Shown: positions 9,554 through 18,727 of the stretch, one piece after another
Layout of the letters: every line of letters starts with the position of its first letter
How positions within the stretch are numbered: position 1 is the first letter of the stretch
Origin: Mannheimia haemolytica
GTDB lineage: Bacteria > Pseudomonadota > Gammaproteobacteria > Enterobacterales > Pasteurellaceae
Length of the DNA stretch: 64,000 bases
NCBI RefSeq assembly: GCF_004342115.1
Contig: NZ_SMAC01000005.1
Span: 1-64,000, forward strand
Direction of reading: 5' to 3'
Notes under the pieces: generated by a model
Told to the model about the DNA's origin: nothing
The model's database searches: none
Seen by the model: only the letters and a program-made list of their open reading frames with translations
Position numbers and translations under genes: made by a program

Positions 9554-10972
9554 TTAATCTACTTTTGCGACTTTTAATCCTAATTCTTTTGCTTTTTGAA
9601 TACTACGGATTTTACGTTCTTCAACAAGAGCAACAAGGAATAAAAGTACCACGGCAATCACGCAAGAGATGTTAAAGACGATGAATACATCACGCCAACC
9701 GTGTAAATTATGTCCGAATACGGTTAAACCTTCACGTTTTGGATCTGCAATTAACGCTAAACCGACTTTTGCGGTGGAATCGCCAAATAAGTAACCAAAT
9801 GTACCTGCCATACCGTTTGCAACGCTTACCCCTCTTTTCGGTGCTAAGTTAATAATTGAAAGTGGGATTAAGGTTAAAGTACCGAAGATCATCGCACCTA
9901 AGGCAAATAATGCGATATTTACAGCCATTACACTTGTGCCGTCTCGGTAGAAATCGATCACAAAGAACACAATCGCTAGGCAGACTGTACCTACTGCGGC
10001 AGTACGACCTTTGAAGAAGTCGGCTAATGTTCCCCAGAATAAGCTACCGATGAATGCTCCGGCTTCAAACCATAAGATAGTGTTTACTGCATCGAAATCA
10101 TTGAAGTGTAAGGTTTCACGAACGTAGAGTGGTGCCCAGTTATCAATCCCGATTCGTAAAATATAACCGAAAACATTTGCCACACAAAGCACCCAAACCC
10201 AAGGGTTAGACAACAGGTATTTTTTAAAGATTTCCCATTTTGTCATTGTTTCGGCTGCCGCATTTTCTTCTTCGATTGGCTCTTCAAAGATTTCTTCACT
10301 GCGATTCCAGCCTAACTCTTCCGGGTCATCTTTACCCCAATACAAGCCAACAATACCAATGATAAGTGCGATCACCGCAGGGAAAATAAACATACCTGCA
10401 ATGTTACCGGCAAAGAAAGTATTGGCTCCCCATAGGGCTAAACCACCGGCAATAGCACCACCGATATTATGCGAGCTATTCCGTAAACCCATTGCGGTTG
10501 CACGTCTTGTTCTTGGTACCCAACGATAAATTGTGCTATAGGAAGCAGGGCCTCCGGCAGATTGGAACACCCCGTTCAATCCCCATAACACAATGAATAC
10601 ACCTACAACCGAACCAAAGGCACTTAAGATAAAACCCATTAGCATAACAGCAATAGATGATCCAATTAATAAGGCAGAAATAATGCGTTTGGTATTTTTG
10701 CCGTCAATAAAGTAGCCTAACGCTGTTTTACCAATCCCATATACAATCGAGAAAGCCAAGCCGATATAGCCCAACTCAAGAGTGGACATACCATATTGTT
10801 CTTTTAAGAAAGGTTGTGCAGCTTTAAAGTTATTGCGAATTAAATACATCGCCATATAAGCTAAGAATACCACCATAAAGGCTTTCAAGAACTGACGTAG
10901 CCATAGCTTACGTTGTTGTGCTGTGGTCAAACCTATTGGTGGGATTTTTTTAATATCAAAGAAGCCAGCCAT
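9554..10972 (-). CDS. Organophosphate:phosphate antiporter, closer to UhpT (hexose-6-P) than GlpT
   Basis: This 472-residue MFS protein of the OPA family has about 12 membrane segments. OPA antiporters import a phosphorylated sugar or glycerol-3-phosphate in exchange for inorganic phosphate. By eye it resembles E. coli UhpT far more than Glp[34 protein letters not shown]-like [23 protein letters not shown] and the C-terminal [19 protein letters not shown] all have close UhpT counterparts. It is preceded by a GDPD-family phosphodiesterase and followed by galT on the same strand. A hexose-phosphate, possibly released by the phosphodiesterase, is therefore a reasonable substrate. The exact substrate cannot be read from sequence. 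Confidence 0.85.
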   Translation of the reverse strand: MAGFFDIKKIPPIGLTTAQQRKLWLRQFLKAFMVVFLAYMAMYLIRNNFKAAQPFLKEQYGMSTLELGYIGLAFSIVYGIGKTALGYFIDGKNTKRIISALLIGSSIAVMLMGFILSAFGSVVGVFIVLWGLNGVFQSAGGPASYSTIYRWVPRTRRATAMGLRNSSHNIGGAIAGGLALWGANTFFAGNIAGMFIFPAVIALIIGIVGLYWGKDDPEELGWNRSEEIFEEPIEEENAAAETMTKWEIFKKYLLSNPWVWVLCVANVFGYILRIGIDNWAPLYVRETLHFNDFDAVNTILWFEAGAFIGSLFWGTLADFFKGRTAAVGTVCLAIVFFVIDFYRDGTSVMAVNIALFALGAMIFGTLTLIPLSIINLAPKRGVSVANGMAGTFGYLFGDSTAKVGLALIADPKREGLTVFGHNLHGWRDVFIVFNISCVIAVVLLFLVALVEERKIRSIQKAKELGLKVAKVD

Positions 10973-10998
10973 ATAAACTCCAAATTATCGGTTAAAGA

Positions 10999-11970
10999 TT
11001 AATGTTCGGTAAATACTTCACAACCTTGTACATTTTTCAAGGTTAAGCAAGAATTACGCAATTCAATAAAACGGGTTAATTCTATAGAAAAGTCGGATTG
11101 GAATACGTTTGCTCCAGAGCCTAGATAACTTTTCCATAAGGAATAATCAAATCTTTCGGCAGCCCCATCGGCATCATTGAGTGTATTGATCCAAAGACGC
11201 ACTTTGTGCTTATCAGCTAATGCCACTAATTCAGGGGTTACATCAGACATAAAAGTATGCATAATTTTGAAATCGTCCCCCCACATTTTTTGGAATTTGT
11301 GGAAGTCTGCAATCGGATCGCCATCTTTGGTAATCGGGGTATTAATTGGCAGAGGAATTACTCCGGTTTTATCTGTAACTTGTTTTAAAAGCTCAGCATT
11401 GCTGTTGTAAGCCAGTAAATTATCATTGCCGAATTCCTTAATTAACGCAGACAGTTTCTCTACATCAATTTCTTTCAAATCCAAATCAAGAAATACTCTG
11501 CCTTTTGCAGCGGCAAGCACTTCTTTTAGGGTTGGCACTTGATGAATTTGCCCATCAAAACCGTCTGTCAATTTTAATTGTTTTACCTGCTCTAACGTGA
11601 GCTTAGAAAGCAAAACCTGACCGGCATATTGACCGTCTTTCTCTTTATATTGTGGAAAGACCTCTTCTACGTTAGTGGTTCTATCCAGCGTTTCATCGTG
11701 TAATAAAACGTAGTGACCATCAGCGGTTAAACGAGGATCGATTTCAATGATGCCTACGCCCCGATTAATCGCTAAATTAATGGCAGCTAGAGAGTTCTCT
11801 GGGAAAATACGGCTTTCTACACCGGCTTGCGCTCGGTGGGTGACGGTAATTTGAGAGAAAGGGTATTGTTGGAAATTATCCAAAATCTTCTGTGTTGCGG
11901 AGTCCGCAAAACTAGATAGTGAGAATAAAGATAGTAGCAAGGTGGTTGCTACTGTTTTGATTACTTTCAT
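10999..11970 (-). CDS. Secreted GDPD-family phosphodiesterase (GlpQ/UgpQ-like)
   Basis: The 323-residue precursor has a Sec signal peptide (about 22 residues, cleavage after SSFA) with no lipobox, so it should be periplasmic. The glycerophosphodiester phosphodiesterase fold is recognisable from THRA..., FPENSLAAI, VGIIEIDPRLTADGHYVLLHDETLDRTTN and LDLDLKEID, which carry the family's His/Glu/Asp catalytic and metal residues. It differs from the GlpQ/protein D type of H. influenzae and lacks the usual HRGA (HRAQ here). It is the first gene of the operon; the promoter upstream has CRP and LacI-type sites, pointing to catabolic use. The substrate could be a glycerophosphodiester or a sugar phosphodiester. 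Confidence 0.85.
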   Translation of the reverse strand: MKVIKTVATTLLLSLFSLSSFADSATQKILDNFQQYPFSQITVTHRAQAGVESRIFPENSLAAINLAINRGVGIIEIDPRLTADGHYVLLHDETLDRTTNVEEVFPQYKEKDGQYAGQVLLSKLTLEQVKQLKLTDGFDGQIHQVPTLKEVLAAAKGRVFLDLDLKEIDVEKLSALIKEFGNDNLLAYNSNAELLKQVTDKTGVIPLPINTPITKDGDPIADFHKFQKMWGDDFKIMHTFMSDVTPELVALADKHKVRLWINTLNDADGAAERFDYSLWKSYLGSGANVFQSDFSIELTRFIELRNSCLTLKNVQGCEVFTEH

Positions 11971-12008
11971 AGTAACTCCTTAATATAGTTTGGCGACCAT
12001 CTCAAAAT

Positions 12009-12060
12009 AATTGAAACGTTTCATTTTTAATCTTAAAATTTAAAATGAAACGTTTCAATT
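12009..12060 (-). promoter_or_regulatory. Twin LacI-type operators flanking the operon promoter
   Basis: Two perfect TGAAACGTTTCA palindromes lie at 12012-12023 and 12046-12057, 34 bp apart centre to centre. Together they form a 19-bp perfect inverted repeat (12009-12027 with 12042-12060). On the minus strand a -35 TTGAAA (12058-12053), a 17-bp spacer and a -10-like TAAGAT (12035-12030) fit between them. One operator then overlaps the -35 and the other the start point. This is the classic LacI/GalR consensus. The 709-residue LacI-SBP protein nearby is the obvious candidate repressor. Confidence 0.85.
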
Positions 12061-12075
12061 AGAGAAGGTGGATTT

Positions 12076-12091
12076 TGTGACTGAGATCACA
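12076..12091. promoter_or_regulatory. CRP-cAMP binding site upstream of the phosphodiesterase operon
   Basis: The sequence TGTGA-CTGAGA-TCACA is a perfect CRP core. Its centre is about 60 bp upstream of the start point predicted from the TTGAAA/TAAGAT promoter, matching a class I activator position. Confidence 0.85.
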
Positions 12092-12218
12092 AATTTAAAC
12101 ATTGGTCTGTATTTTTGAGAGATTTTGTTTGAAACTGCCGGCAAATTCGCTTAACCTTAAGGCAACAAGAATAAGTGTTGTACCTAGCAACCTAACACAT
12201 AAATTTGCTTTCCGAGTG

Positions 12219-12242
12219 GCCCCAAGAATTGGGGCTTTTTTT
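12219..12242 (+). terminator. Intrinsic terminator on the plus strand with no annotated gene upstream
   Basis: GCCCCAA and TTGGGGC form a perfect 7-bp stem around a 3-nt loop, followed by seven T. On the plus strand the only sequence between it and the divergent promoter region is about 120 bases without an ORF (roughly 12095-12218). It may end a small RNA. Apart from this, the 345-bp gap 11971-12315 holds only the regulatory sites and the glnS terminator. Confidence 0.85.
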
Positions 12243-12265
12243 ATGCTTGATGAGTCGTTTTGAGA

Positions 12266-12298
12266 GTAAAAAAAATACCAGCATATTTGCTGGTATTT
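12266..12298 (-). terminator. Intrinsic terminator of glnS
   Basis: On the minus strand AAATACCAGCA pairs with TGCTGGTATTT around a 4-nt loop, followed by a T-run (the A-tract at 12266-12275 on the plus strand). It lies 18 bp past the glnS stop. Confidence 0.9.
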
Positions 12299-12315
12299 GA
12301 ATGAAGAGAGTTAGA

Positions 12316-13986
12316 TTAGAACGCTACGCTTTCTTTTAAGCTGACAGTTAAGTTAAATACAAGGTTGTCTGCCGAACCATCTTTGCTGTCTAAGCAGTAG
12401 TAACCTTCACGCTCGAATTGGTAGCCTTGTTCCGGTTTGGCGTGAGCTAAACTTGACTCAACAAAACCATGCTTAACCACTAATGATTCAGGATTTAGCA
12501 CCGCATTGATGTCTTCTTCCGCCCCCGGGTTTGGTACTGTAAATAGGCGGTCGTAAATGCGGAACTCTGCCGGTTTGTTATCTTCAGCAGATACCCAATG
12601 AATCACGCCTTTTACTTTGCGACCATCAGCCGGATTTTTGCCCAATGTATCCGGGTCGTATGTGCAAAAAATAGTTGAAATTCGACCGCTTGCATCTTTT
12701 TCCACACGCTCAGCTTTAATCACATAGGCATTGCGTAAACGAACTTCTTTGCCTAAGACTAAACGTTTATATTGCTTATTGGCTTCTTCACGGAAGTCGG
12801 CTTCATCAATATAAATCTCACGGGTGAACGGTAAATCACGCTCGCCAAGCTCTGGACGATTTGGGTGATTAGGGGCTTTTAATATTTCCTTTTCACCGAA
12901 GTTTTCAATCACCACTCGAACCGGGTTAATCACCGCCATCGCGCGTGGTGCGTTTTCATTTAAGTCTTCACGAATGCACGCTTCAAGGGCAGAGTATTCC
13001 ACCACGTTATCTTGCTTGGTTACCCCAATACGGCGACAAAATTCACGTAAAGACGCTGGGGTATAACCACGGCGACGTAAGCCGGAAATGGTTGGCATAC
13101 GAGGGTCATTCCAACCATCAACAATGCCGTCTGTGACTAATTTTAATAATTTACGCTTAGAGGTTAAAGTACCTTCTAAATTTAAACGTGAAAATTCGTA
13201 TTGGTGCGGTAACGGTCTTTCAATCGAAATATTGTCCAGCACCCAATCATATAAGCGGCGGTTATCTTGGAACTCTAGCGTACATAGCGAGTGAGTGATT
13301 CGCTCAATCGCATCGGAAATGCAGTGGGTAAAATCGTACATCGGGTAGATGCACCATTTATCACCGGTTTGATGATGGTGAGCAAATTTCACACGGTAAA
13401 GCACCGGATCTCGCATCACAATAAACGGGGACGCCATATCAATTTTTGCTCTCAAGCAGGCTTTCCCTTCCGCAAACTCTCCGTTTTTCATTTTTTCGAA
13501 TAACGCTAAGTTTTCTTCCACGCTACGATCACGGTAAGGGCTGTTTTTGCCCGGCTCGGTTAAAGTACCACGGTATTCACGCATTTCATCAGGCGATAAT
13601 TCATCAACATAGGCTAATCCTTTGTTGATTAACTCAATCGCATAGCCATAAAGCTGGTCAAAATAGTCTGAGGCATAACGAGGCTCACCCTCCCATTTAA
13701 AACCTAGCCACTCCACATCTTGCTTAATTGAATCTACATATTCCACGTCTTCTTTAACCGGGTTGGTATCATCAAAACGCAAGTTACATAAACCGTTATA
13801 ATCTTGAGCGATACCAAAATTTAAACAGATAGATTTAGCGTGTCCGATATGCAAATAACCGTTTGGTTCAGGTGGAAAACGAGTGTAAACATTGTTGTGC
13901 TTTCCGCTTGCTAAATCTTCATCAATAATATGGGTAATAAAATTGGCTCGAGTGCCAGTTTCTGCCGTTAAAATTTCTTCGCTCAT
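12316..13986 (-). CDS. glnS: Glutaminyl-tRNA synthetase
   Basis: GlnS charges tRNA-Gln with glutamine. The 556-residue protein is collinear with E. coli GlnS. It has the class I HIGH motif in [14 protein letters not shown], the tRNA acceptor-binding region and the KMSKS-equivalent TLTSKRKL (E. coli VMSKRK), then the beta-barrel anticodon domains with [10 protein letters not shown] place the start at the ATG at 13984-13986 (MSEEIL), matching homologs and preceded by AGAGAG; the open frame extends seven codons further. It is a single gene with its own terminator. Confidence 0.96.
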   Translation of the reverse strand: MSEEILTAETGTRANFITHIIDEDLASGKHNNVYTRFPPEPNGYLHIGHAKSICLNFGIAQDYNGLCNLRFDDTNPVKEDVEYVDSIKQDVEWLGFKWEGEPRYASDYFDQLYGYAIELINKGLAYVDELSPDEMREYRGTLTEPGKNSPYRDRSVEENLALFEKMKNGEFAEGKACLRAKIDMASPFIVMRDPVLYRVKFAHHHQTGDKWCIYPMYDFTHCISDAIERITHSLCTLEFQDNRRLYDWVLDNISIERPLPHQYEFSRLNLEGTLTSKRKLLKLVTDGIVDGWNDPRMPTISGLRRRGYTPASLREFCRRIGVTKQDNVVEYSALEACIREDLNENAPRAMAVINPVRVVIENFGEKEILKAPNHPNRPELGERDLPFTREIYIDEADFREEANKQYKRLVLGKEVRLRNAYVIKAERVEKDASGRISTIFCTYDPDTLGKNPADGRKVKGVIHWVSAEDNKPAEFRIYDRLFTVPNPGAEEDINAVLNPESLVVKHGFVESSLAHAKPEQGYQFEREGYYCLDSKDGSADNLVFNLTVSLKESVAF

Positions 13987-14146
13987 AGTTCTCTCTAAAT
14001 GTATCAATAAAAATAACGGATTATTCTACACTTAATTGAAACAGACTTAAAGACTAAAGCAAAATTCCTCGGTTTCCTCCAAAGAATTTTGCTGTTTTAG
14101 TAAGATGCAATGGAATTGCAAATTTTTAGCTAAATTTAACCGCTTG

Positions 14147-14590
14147 TTATTGCCTGATTTCACGGCTTTCGCTGATCATAAAATTCGCAATCCGTTTGGC
14201 AATCCGCCATTTACCCTCTTGTTTAACATAGGTATCGGCATAACGCACGCTGTGATCGTGCAAGATCTCTTTGCCCTCTTTGGTTTCTACCAGTTTCACC
14301 GCACAATAGTTGATCGCTGTGGCGTTATTTTCATCAATAAAAGTCACGGTATGCTGACCGTTTAAATGATAAACGCTGTGAAACGGGGTTAAAAAGGTGG
14401 TAAACACCTGTTCGATTTCTGCCACGCCGTGCATTTCAAACACCAATTTTCCGCCGATGTAGGTGTTTACGACGGCATCTTGCGTGAAAAGCGGCATCTG
14501 CTCGGCAACCTTTTTTTCATCGGCAAGGTTAGAGAATGTATCTACTAAATCTTTTAGTGCTAAACGATCTTGGATTTGTTGTAAGTTCAT
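14147..14590 (-). CDS. NTF2/SnoaL-like fold protein
   Basis: The 147-residue protein has the pattern of the SnoaL/NTF2-like superfamily: an N-terminal helix segment IQDRLALKDLVDTFSNLAD, a middle HSVYHLNGQHTVTF strand region, and a C-terminal strand YVKQEGKWRIAKRIANF. Such proteins are small cone-shaped enzymes or binding proteins of varied function. It lies downstream of an SDR-type gene on the same strand (51 bp apart) and is divergent from a LysR regulator, so the three probably form one locus. The substrate is unknown. Confidence 0.8.
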   Translation of the reverse strand: MNLQQIQDRLALKDLVDTFSNLADEKKVAEQMPLFTQDAVVNTYIGGKLVFEMHGVAEIEQVFTTFLTPFHSVYHLNGQHTVTFIDENNATAINYCAVKLVETKEGKEILHDHSVRYADTYVKQEGKWRIAKRIANFMISESREIRQ

Positions 14591-14640
14591 TGTGTTTTCC
14601 TTCTGATTTTTGCAAATTTTCTTTGGTTTTTCACCGCTTG

Positions 14641-15216
14641 TTAGGCTGCAATACCAACACTTTCACGGATTTCGCTGTTTTCACGCAAAATGCGAGCCAC
14701 AAAATCGGCAATGGATTTGCGGGAAACGCTGTGTCCTTTGAACGGTTCGCCTTTGTGAGTCAGCTGATATTGCACTTCCGAACCGTTGGTAAACCAGCCC
14801 GGGCGGACAACGGTATAATCCAACTCGCTGGCTTCAATCACGGCTGCCGATTGGCGGTAAGGCTCTAAAATTGCCCCGTGATCTTCGCCGGTTTCGCCAT
14901 AAATCCCCATTGAGCTAATCCAAACCAAGCGTTTTACCTGAGCTTCATTCATTGCGTTCACCACATTTCCCGCCATCGCTTTTAAGTCGCCGGCAAGTCC
15001 AGCGTAAACGGCATCAACGCCTTGCATTGCTTGGGTTAATGCGTGGAAATCCAACACATCGCCTTGCACAATTTTGACGCGTTCAGTTTCAAATTTCGCT
15101 ACTGATTGCGGACGACGGGCAAAAAGGGTTAATTGCACATTATTGTCTTTTAGCAGTTCAGGAATCACGACATTCGCTAGGCTACCGCTTGCTCCTAAAA
15201 TTAAGATCTGTTTCAT
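14641..15216 (-). CDS. NAD(P)-binding SDR/NmrA-like oxidoreductase
   Basis: This 191-residue atypical short-chain dehydrogenase begins with the Rossmann motif ILGASGSLANVV (GxxGxxx type). It continues with a phosphate-binding ARRP, the conserved WISSMGIYGETGE (Ser/Tyr) and VVRPGWFTNG. The pattern fits the SDR_a5/NmrA group of NADPH-dependent or NADPH-sensing proteins. It is transcribed divergently from the LysR gene at 15323 across 106 bp, the usual layout for a LysR-controlled target, and is followed by the NTF2-like gene. Confidence 0.83.
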   Translation of the reverse strand: MKQILILGASGSLANVVIPELLKDNNVQLTLFARRPQSVAKFETERVKIVQGDVLDFHALTQAMQGVDAVYAGLAGDLKAMAGNVVNAMNEAQVKRLVWISSMGIYGETGEDHGAILEPYRQSAAVIEASELDYTVVRPGWFTNGSEVQYQLTHKGEPFKGHSVSRKSIADFVARILRENSEIRESVGIAA

Positions 15217-15322
15217 TGCTGTTCTCCATTGAATGAAGTCAGTATAGCGGTGTAGATTGCATTTGATTAGTAGGGTAAAATCGCTTGAAGTAATGAGAAA
15301 AATTCATTAATAAGGTGGTTAA

Positions 15323-16213
15323 ATGAAAGAAAACCTCAACGATTTAAGAGCTTTTTTGTTGGTAGCACAAACGAGCAGTTTTACCAAAGCAGCAGCACAG
15401 ATGGGCGTGTCGCAGTCGGCGTTGTCGCACAGCATTCGGGGGATTGAAGAACGGTTGCAAATCAAGCTGTTTCATCGCACCACTCGTAGCATTTCAACCA
15501 CCGAGGCAGGGGAGAGGCTGTATCAACGGCTGTTACCGCTGTTTGATGAAATCGACCAAGAAGTAAATGGGCTGAGTGAGTTTCGCAATGCGTTAAAAGG
15601 CGGGCTGAGAATTAACGGTAATGAACACGTTTTCCGTGATGTGCTGGCAGATAAATTCGCTGAGTTTGTCAAACGTTACCCTGAAGTAGCATTGGAGCTA
15701 GTGGCGGAAGATCGCTTTGTAGATATTGTCGCCGAGCGTTTTGATGCCGGTATTCGGCTTGGGGCAGATGTGGCGAAAGATATGATTGCACTACGCATTT
15801 CGCCCGATGTGAAAATGACCGCAGCTGCCAGCCCCAACTATTTGGCACAGCACGGCACGCCGAAAACGCCCTTTGATTTAACCGAACATCATTGTCTCAA
15901 ACATCGTCTTGCGACATTGGGCGGCATTCTGGCGTGGGAATTTCGGGATCCCATCACCAAGAAAATCGTTAAATTTCAACCGCAGGGCAATCTTACTGCC
16001 AATAACGGCTTCTTGCTGCAACACTATGCCAAACAAGGTTTAGGCATTCTTTGGAGTCCGCAAGACAGCATTCAAACCGAGCTGGATAACGGCAGCCTCG
16101 TGCCGATTTTAACCGACTGGGCAATGCAGTATGAGGGCTATCATCTCTATTACCCCAACCGTCGCCAAAATTCGCCTTTGCTGAAAGCGTTAATTGATGT
16201 GCTGAGAGGATAG
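15323..16213 (+). CDS. LysR-family transcriptional regulator
   Basis: The protein has 296 residues. The N-terminal winged helix-turn-helix is clear (LRAFLLVAQTSSFTKAAAQMGVSQSALSHSI begins here, followed by the RLQIKLFHRTTRSISTTEAG wing). The remainder is the two-lobed effector domain. A ribosome-binding site (AAGG) precedes the ATG. Position and divergence predict regulation of the SDR and NTF2-like genes; the inducer is not deducible. Confidence 0.9.
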   Translation: MKENLNDLRAFLLVAQTSSFTKAAAQMGVSQSALSHSIRGIEERLQIKLFHRTTRSISTTEAGERLYQRLLPLFDEIDQEVNGLSEFRNALKGGLRINGNEHVFRDVLADKFAEFVKRYPEVALELVAEDRFVDIVAERFDAGIRLGADVAKDMIALRISPDVKMTAAASPNYLAQHGTPKTPFDLTEHHCLKHRLATLGGILAWEFRDPITKKIVKFQPQGNLTANNGFLLQHYAKQGLGILWSPQDSIQTELDNGSLVPILTDWAMQYEGYHLYYPNRRQNSPLLKALIDVLRG

Positions 16214-16223
16214 GTAAAAATGA

Positions 16224-16267
16224 GCGGTCGTTTTTAGCAAAAAATTGACCAAAAAACGACCACTTGT
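16224..16267. terminator. Imperfect hairpin between convergent LysR and efp genes
   Basis: AGCGGTCGTTTTT and AAAAACGACCACTT are nearly complementary around a short loop containing GCAAAAAATTGACC. It looks like a degenerate inverted uptake-sequence pair acting as a bidirectional terminator between converging genes. Confidence 0.65.
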
Positions 16268-16279
16268 AGAGAAGCTAAA

Positions 16280-16846
16280 TTATTTCACACGAGAAACATA
16301 TTCGCCTGAACGGGTATCCACACGGATAACTTCACCGATTTGAACGAATAAAGGCACGTTTACCACAGCACCGGTGCTTAATGTTGCCGGTTTACCGCCT
16401 GTACCTGCAGTATCGCCTTTTAAGCCCGGGTCGGTTTCGACGATTTCTAACTCAACGAAGTTTGGTGGTGTGACTGCAATTGCTGAACCGTTCCATAAAG
16501 TCACGATACATTCTGCATTATCAACTAACCATTTTACGTTGTCGCCTAACGCTTTTTCATCTACCGAGATTTGTTCAAAGGTTTCAGGGTGCATAAAGTA
16601 CCAGAAATCACCATCGCTGTAAGAGTAGTTGTAGTTAGAATCTACTACATCTGCTGCTTCAACCGAAGTGCCTGATTTGAAGTTGATCTCTAATACTTTG
16701 CCAGAGATTAATTTACGGATTTTAGTACGGGTAAATGCTTGACCTTTACCCGGTTTTACGAATTCGTTTTCAACAATTACACAAGGTTCGCCATCTTGAA
16801 TAAATTTTAAACCTTTTTTAAAGTCGTTAGTGCTGTAGCTAGCCAT
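16280..16846 (-). CDS. efp: Elongation factor P
   Basis: EF-P relieves ribosome stalling at polyproline stretches. The 188-residue protein has the three-domain length and the PGKGQAF loop whose lysine (position 34) receives the beta-lysyl modification. The C-terminal [19 protein letters not shown] and [13 protein letters not shown] are nearly identical to E. coli. epmB, whose product makes the (R)-beta-lysine donor, is about 0.8 kb away on the opposite strand, the conserved efp/epmB neighbourhood. epmA is not in this window. Confidence 0.97.
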   Translation of the reverse strand: MASYSTNDFKKGLKFIQDGEPCVIVENEFVKPGKGQAFTRTKIRKLISGKVLEINFKSGTSVEAADVVDSNYNYSYSDGDFWYFMHPETFEQISVDEKALGDNVKWLVDNAECIVTLWNGSAIAVTPPNFVELEIVETDPGLKGDTAGTGGKPATLSTGAVVNVPLFVQIGEVIRVDTRSGEYVSRVK

Positions 16847-17012
16847 TATTTCCTCAATTATTTAAAAAATAACAATAAATTAACAAATTTTGAACCCAAC
16901 CCTATTGGGTTTGTCAAAAAGAGCCATATAATAACCTAAATTCACAAAATTAGCGAAAGATCTCTTGCGATTTTTGCTATAATTTTTCAAACTTTATTGA
17001 TAAGGAATGCGA

Positions 17013-17582
17013 ATGAAAAAACTGATTACTCTTTCTGCGATTTTAGCCGTTTCTGTTGCAACCGTGGCAGAGGCAAAACGTGGCGGTGGGAGCTTCCGTT
17101 CAGTTAGCCCGTCAAAAGCGGTAGCAACTAAGCCGGTAGCTTCTCAAAAATCAACCACAAATCAGCAAACGCAACAAAAAGATGCTACTTTTGCCAATAC
17201 GCCAAACAGTGCAACTGCCCAGCCACAAGTGCGTCAAGGCAGCACGATGGCAAATGTAGCGATGGGGGCAGCAGCCGGTTATATTTTAGGTGATATGATG
17301 TCATCAAATGCACATGCAAATCAGCCTAGCCAGCCTGCGGATGCAAATGCACAAGCGGTCAATTCTGCACAAAATGTTGCAACTGGAGCAGTTCCTGCTA
17401 TTGCAGAATTTAAGAGTATTGGCGGTCAAATCGATCCGTTTTTAGTAGAAAAAACCGATGGTTATCGCCGTTATTGTATTTCAGGCGTGCAATACCTAGT
17501 CGCTGCACAAGGTGTACAAACCTCACCAACTGTAATGGTTAATCCAAATGGCACGCCATTACAATGTAACTTAATTCCATAA
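17013..17582 (+). CDS. Secreted protein of unknown function, Gln/Ala/Ser-rich linker
   Basis: I do not recognise this gene. The 189-residue product has a Sec signal peptide (about 20 residues, cleavage near VAEA). It continues with a basic GGGSFRS segment, a low-complexity Gln/Thr/Ala/Ser linker (~30-75), a short hydrophobic glycine-rich stretch MANVAMGAAAGYILGDMM (~80-97), a second linker and a C-terminal region with two cysteines (RRYCISGVQYL and TPLQCNLIP) that could form a disulfide. The start at 17013 is chosen because AAGGA lies 6 nt upstream; the ATG at 17007 would be too close. It lies between efp (divergent) and epmB. Confidence 0.75.
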   Translation: MKKLITLSAILAVSVATVAEAKRGGGSFRSVSPSKAVATKPVASQKSTTNQQTQQKDATFANTPNSATAQPQVRQGSTMANVAMGAAAGYILGDMMSSNAHANQPSQPADANAQAVNSAQNVATGAVPAIAEFKSIGGQIDPFLVEKTDGYRRYCISGVQYLVAAQGVQTSPTVMVNPNGTPLQCNLIP

Positions 17583-17635
17583 TTATTTTTATTTGCGGGC
17601 AGGCAAAAACCTGCCCCTTGTATCTACAATATTCA

Positions 17636-18628
17636 ATGCAACCAATTCAAATCAAACCGCGTTGGCTAACCGAGTTGGCTCAAGCCTTTAATAACCCTAT
17701 CGACTTATTACAATTTCTTGAACTCAATCCAAATGATTTTGAGGGCGATATAGCTGCCCGTAAATTATTTGCTCTTCGAGTGCCAAGAATGTTCGCCGAA
17801 AAAATGGAAAAGGGTAACCCAAACGATCCGCTTTTTTTGCAAGCAATGTCTTTACAGGCGGAATTTATTGAGGCAGAAGGGTTTGTGGTAGATCCATTGG
17901 AAGAGCAACAAAGCCCAGCACCGAATATTTTACATAAATACCATAACCGTTTGTTATTTATGCTAAAAAACAGTTGTGCGATTAACTGCCGCTACTGTTT
18001 TCGCCGTCATTTCCCTTATGAGGAAGTGAAAAGCGGTAAAGCTGTGTGGCAACAGGGACTAACTTATATTGCTGAGCATCCCGAGCTGGAGGAAGTGATT
18101 CTGTCCGGTGGTGATCCGCTGATGGCAAAAGATCAGGACTTAGATTGGATATTAACGCAATTAGAGCAGATTTCGCATATCAAAACCCTGCGTATTCATT
18201 CACGCTTGCCGGTCGTTATTCCCAATCGAATTACGACAGAATTATGTGAACGGTTATCAAAATCTCGCTTGAATGTCGTGTTGGTTACCCATATTAATCA
18301 CGCCAATGAAATTGATGCTGTTTTTGCAAACAAAATGGCTCAACTGAAAAAAGCCGGCGTTGTATTGCTGAATCAATCGGTGATGTTAAAAGGTGTAAAC
18401 GATAATGCTCAAACCTTAAAAAGGTTAAGTGATAAACTTTTTGAATATGGGATTTTGCCTTACTATTTGCATTTATTTGATAAAGTGGCAGGGGCGAGCC
18501 ATTTCTATATTGAAGATGAACAGGCTGGTGAGATTTACCGAGAATTACAGCGTATCACTTCAGGCTATCTTGTGCCAAAGCTGGCAAGAGAAATAGCGAA
18601 AGAGCCAAATAAAATTTTGAAAGGTTAG
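17636..18628 (+). CDS. epmB: EF-P (R)-beta-lysylation enzyme EpmB, radical-SAM lysine 2,3-aminomutase
   Basis: EpmB converts L-alpha-lysine to (R)-beta-lysine for modification of EF-P. The radical-SAM cluster motif CAINCRYCFRRHFPY (CxxxCxxC) and the GGDPLM segment are present. The PLP-binding region and the terminus SGYLVPKLAREI match E. coli EpmB, as does the length of about 330 residues. I use the ATG at 17636 (MQPIQIK); an in-frame TTG lies at 17618 and neither has a good ribosome-binding site. The gene pairs functionally with efp. Confidence 0.93.
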   Translation: MQPIQIKPRWLTELAQAFNNPIDLLQFLELNPNDFEGDIAARKLFALRVPRMFAEKMEKGNPNDPLFLQAMSLQAEFIEAEGFVVDPLEEQQSPAPNILHKYHNRLLFMLKNSCAINCRYCFRRHFPYEEVKSGKAVWQQGLTYIAEHPELEEVILSGGDPLMAKDQDLDWILTQLEQISHIKTLRIHSRLPVVIPNRITTELCERLSKSRLNVVLVTHINHANEIDAVFANKMAQLKKAGVVLLNQSVMLKGVNDNAQTLKRLSDKLFEYGILPYYLHLFDKVAGASHFYIEDEQAGEIYRELQRITSGYLVPKLAREIAKEPNKILKG

Positions 18629-18650
18629 CTTAAACAGAAATCAAGAAACA

Positions 18651-18684
18651 AAAGGCGAAAATGGTAAAATTTTCGCCTTTTTTA
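18651..18684 (+). terminator. Intrinsic terminator of epmB
   Basis: AAAGGCGAAAAT (18651-18662) pairs with ATTTTCGCCTTT (18669-18680) around a 6-nt loop and runs into a T-tract. Confidence 0.9.
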
Positions 18685-18707
18685 ACCGCTTGTTGCAAGC
18701 GGTTAAA
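18681..18707. repeat. Inverted DNA-uptake-sequence pair between epmB and asnS
   Basis: TTTAACCGCTTG and CAAGCGGTTAAA form a 12-bp perfect stem with a 3-nt loop. It lies between the convergent epmB and asnS ends and probably terminates asnS as well. Confidence 0.85.
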
Positions 18708-18727
18708 TTCTCTTACTTTTTTGCAAA

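Noticed and set aside
13088-13503. Overlapping ORFs opposite glnS
   Set aside because: They are shadows of a highly conserved synthetase gene.
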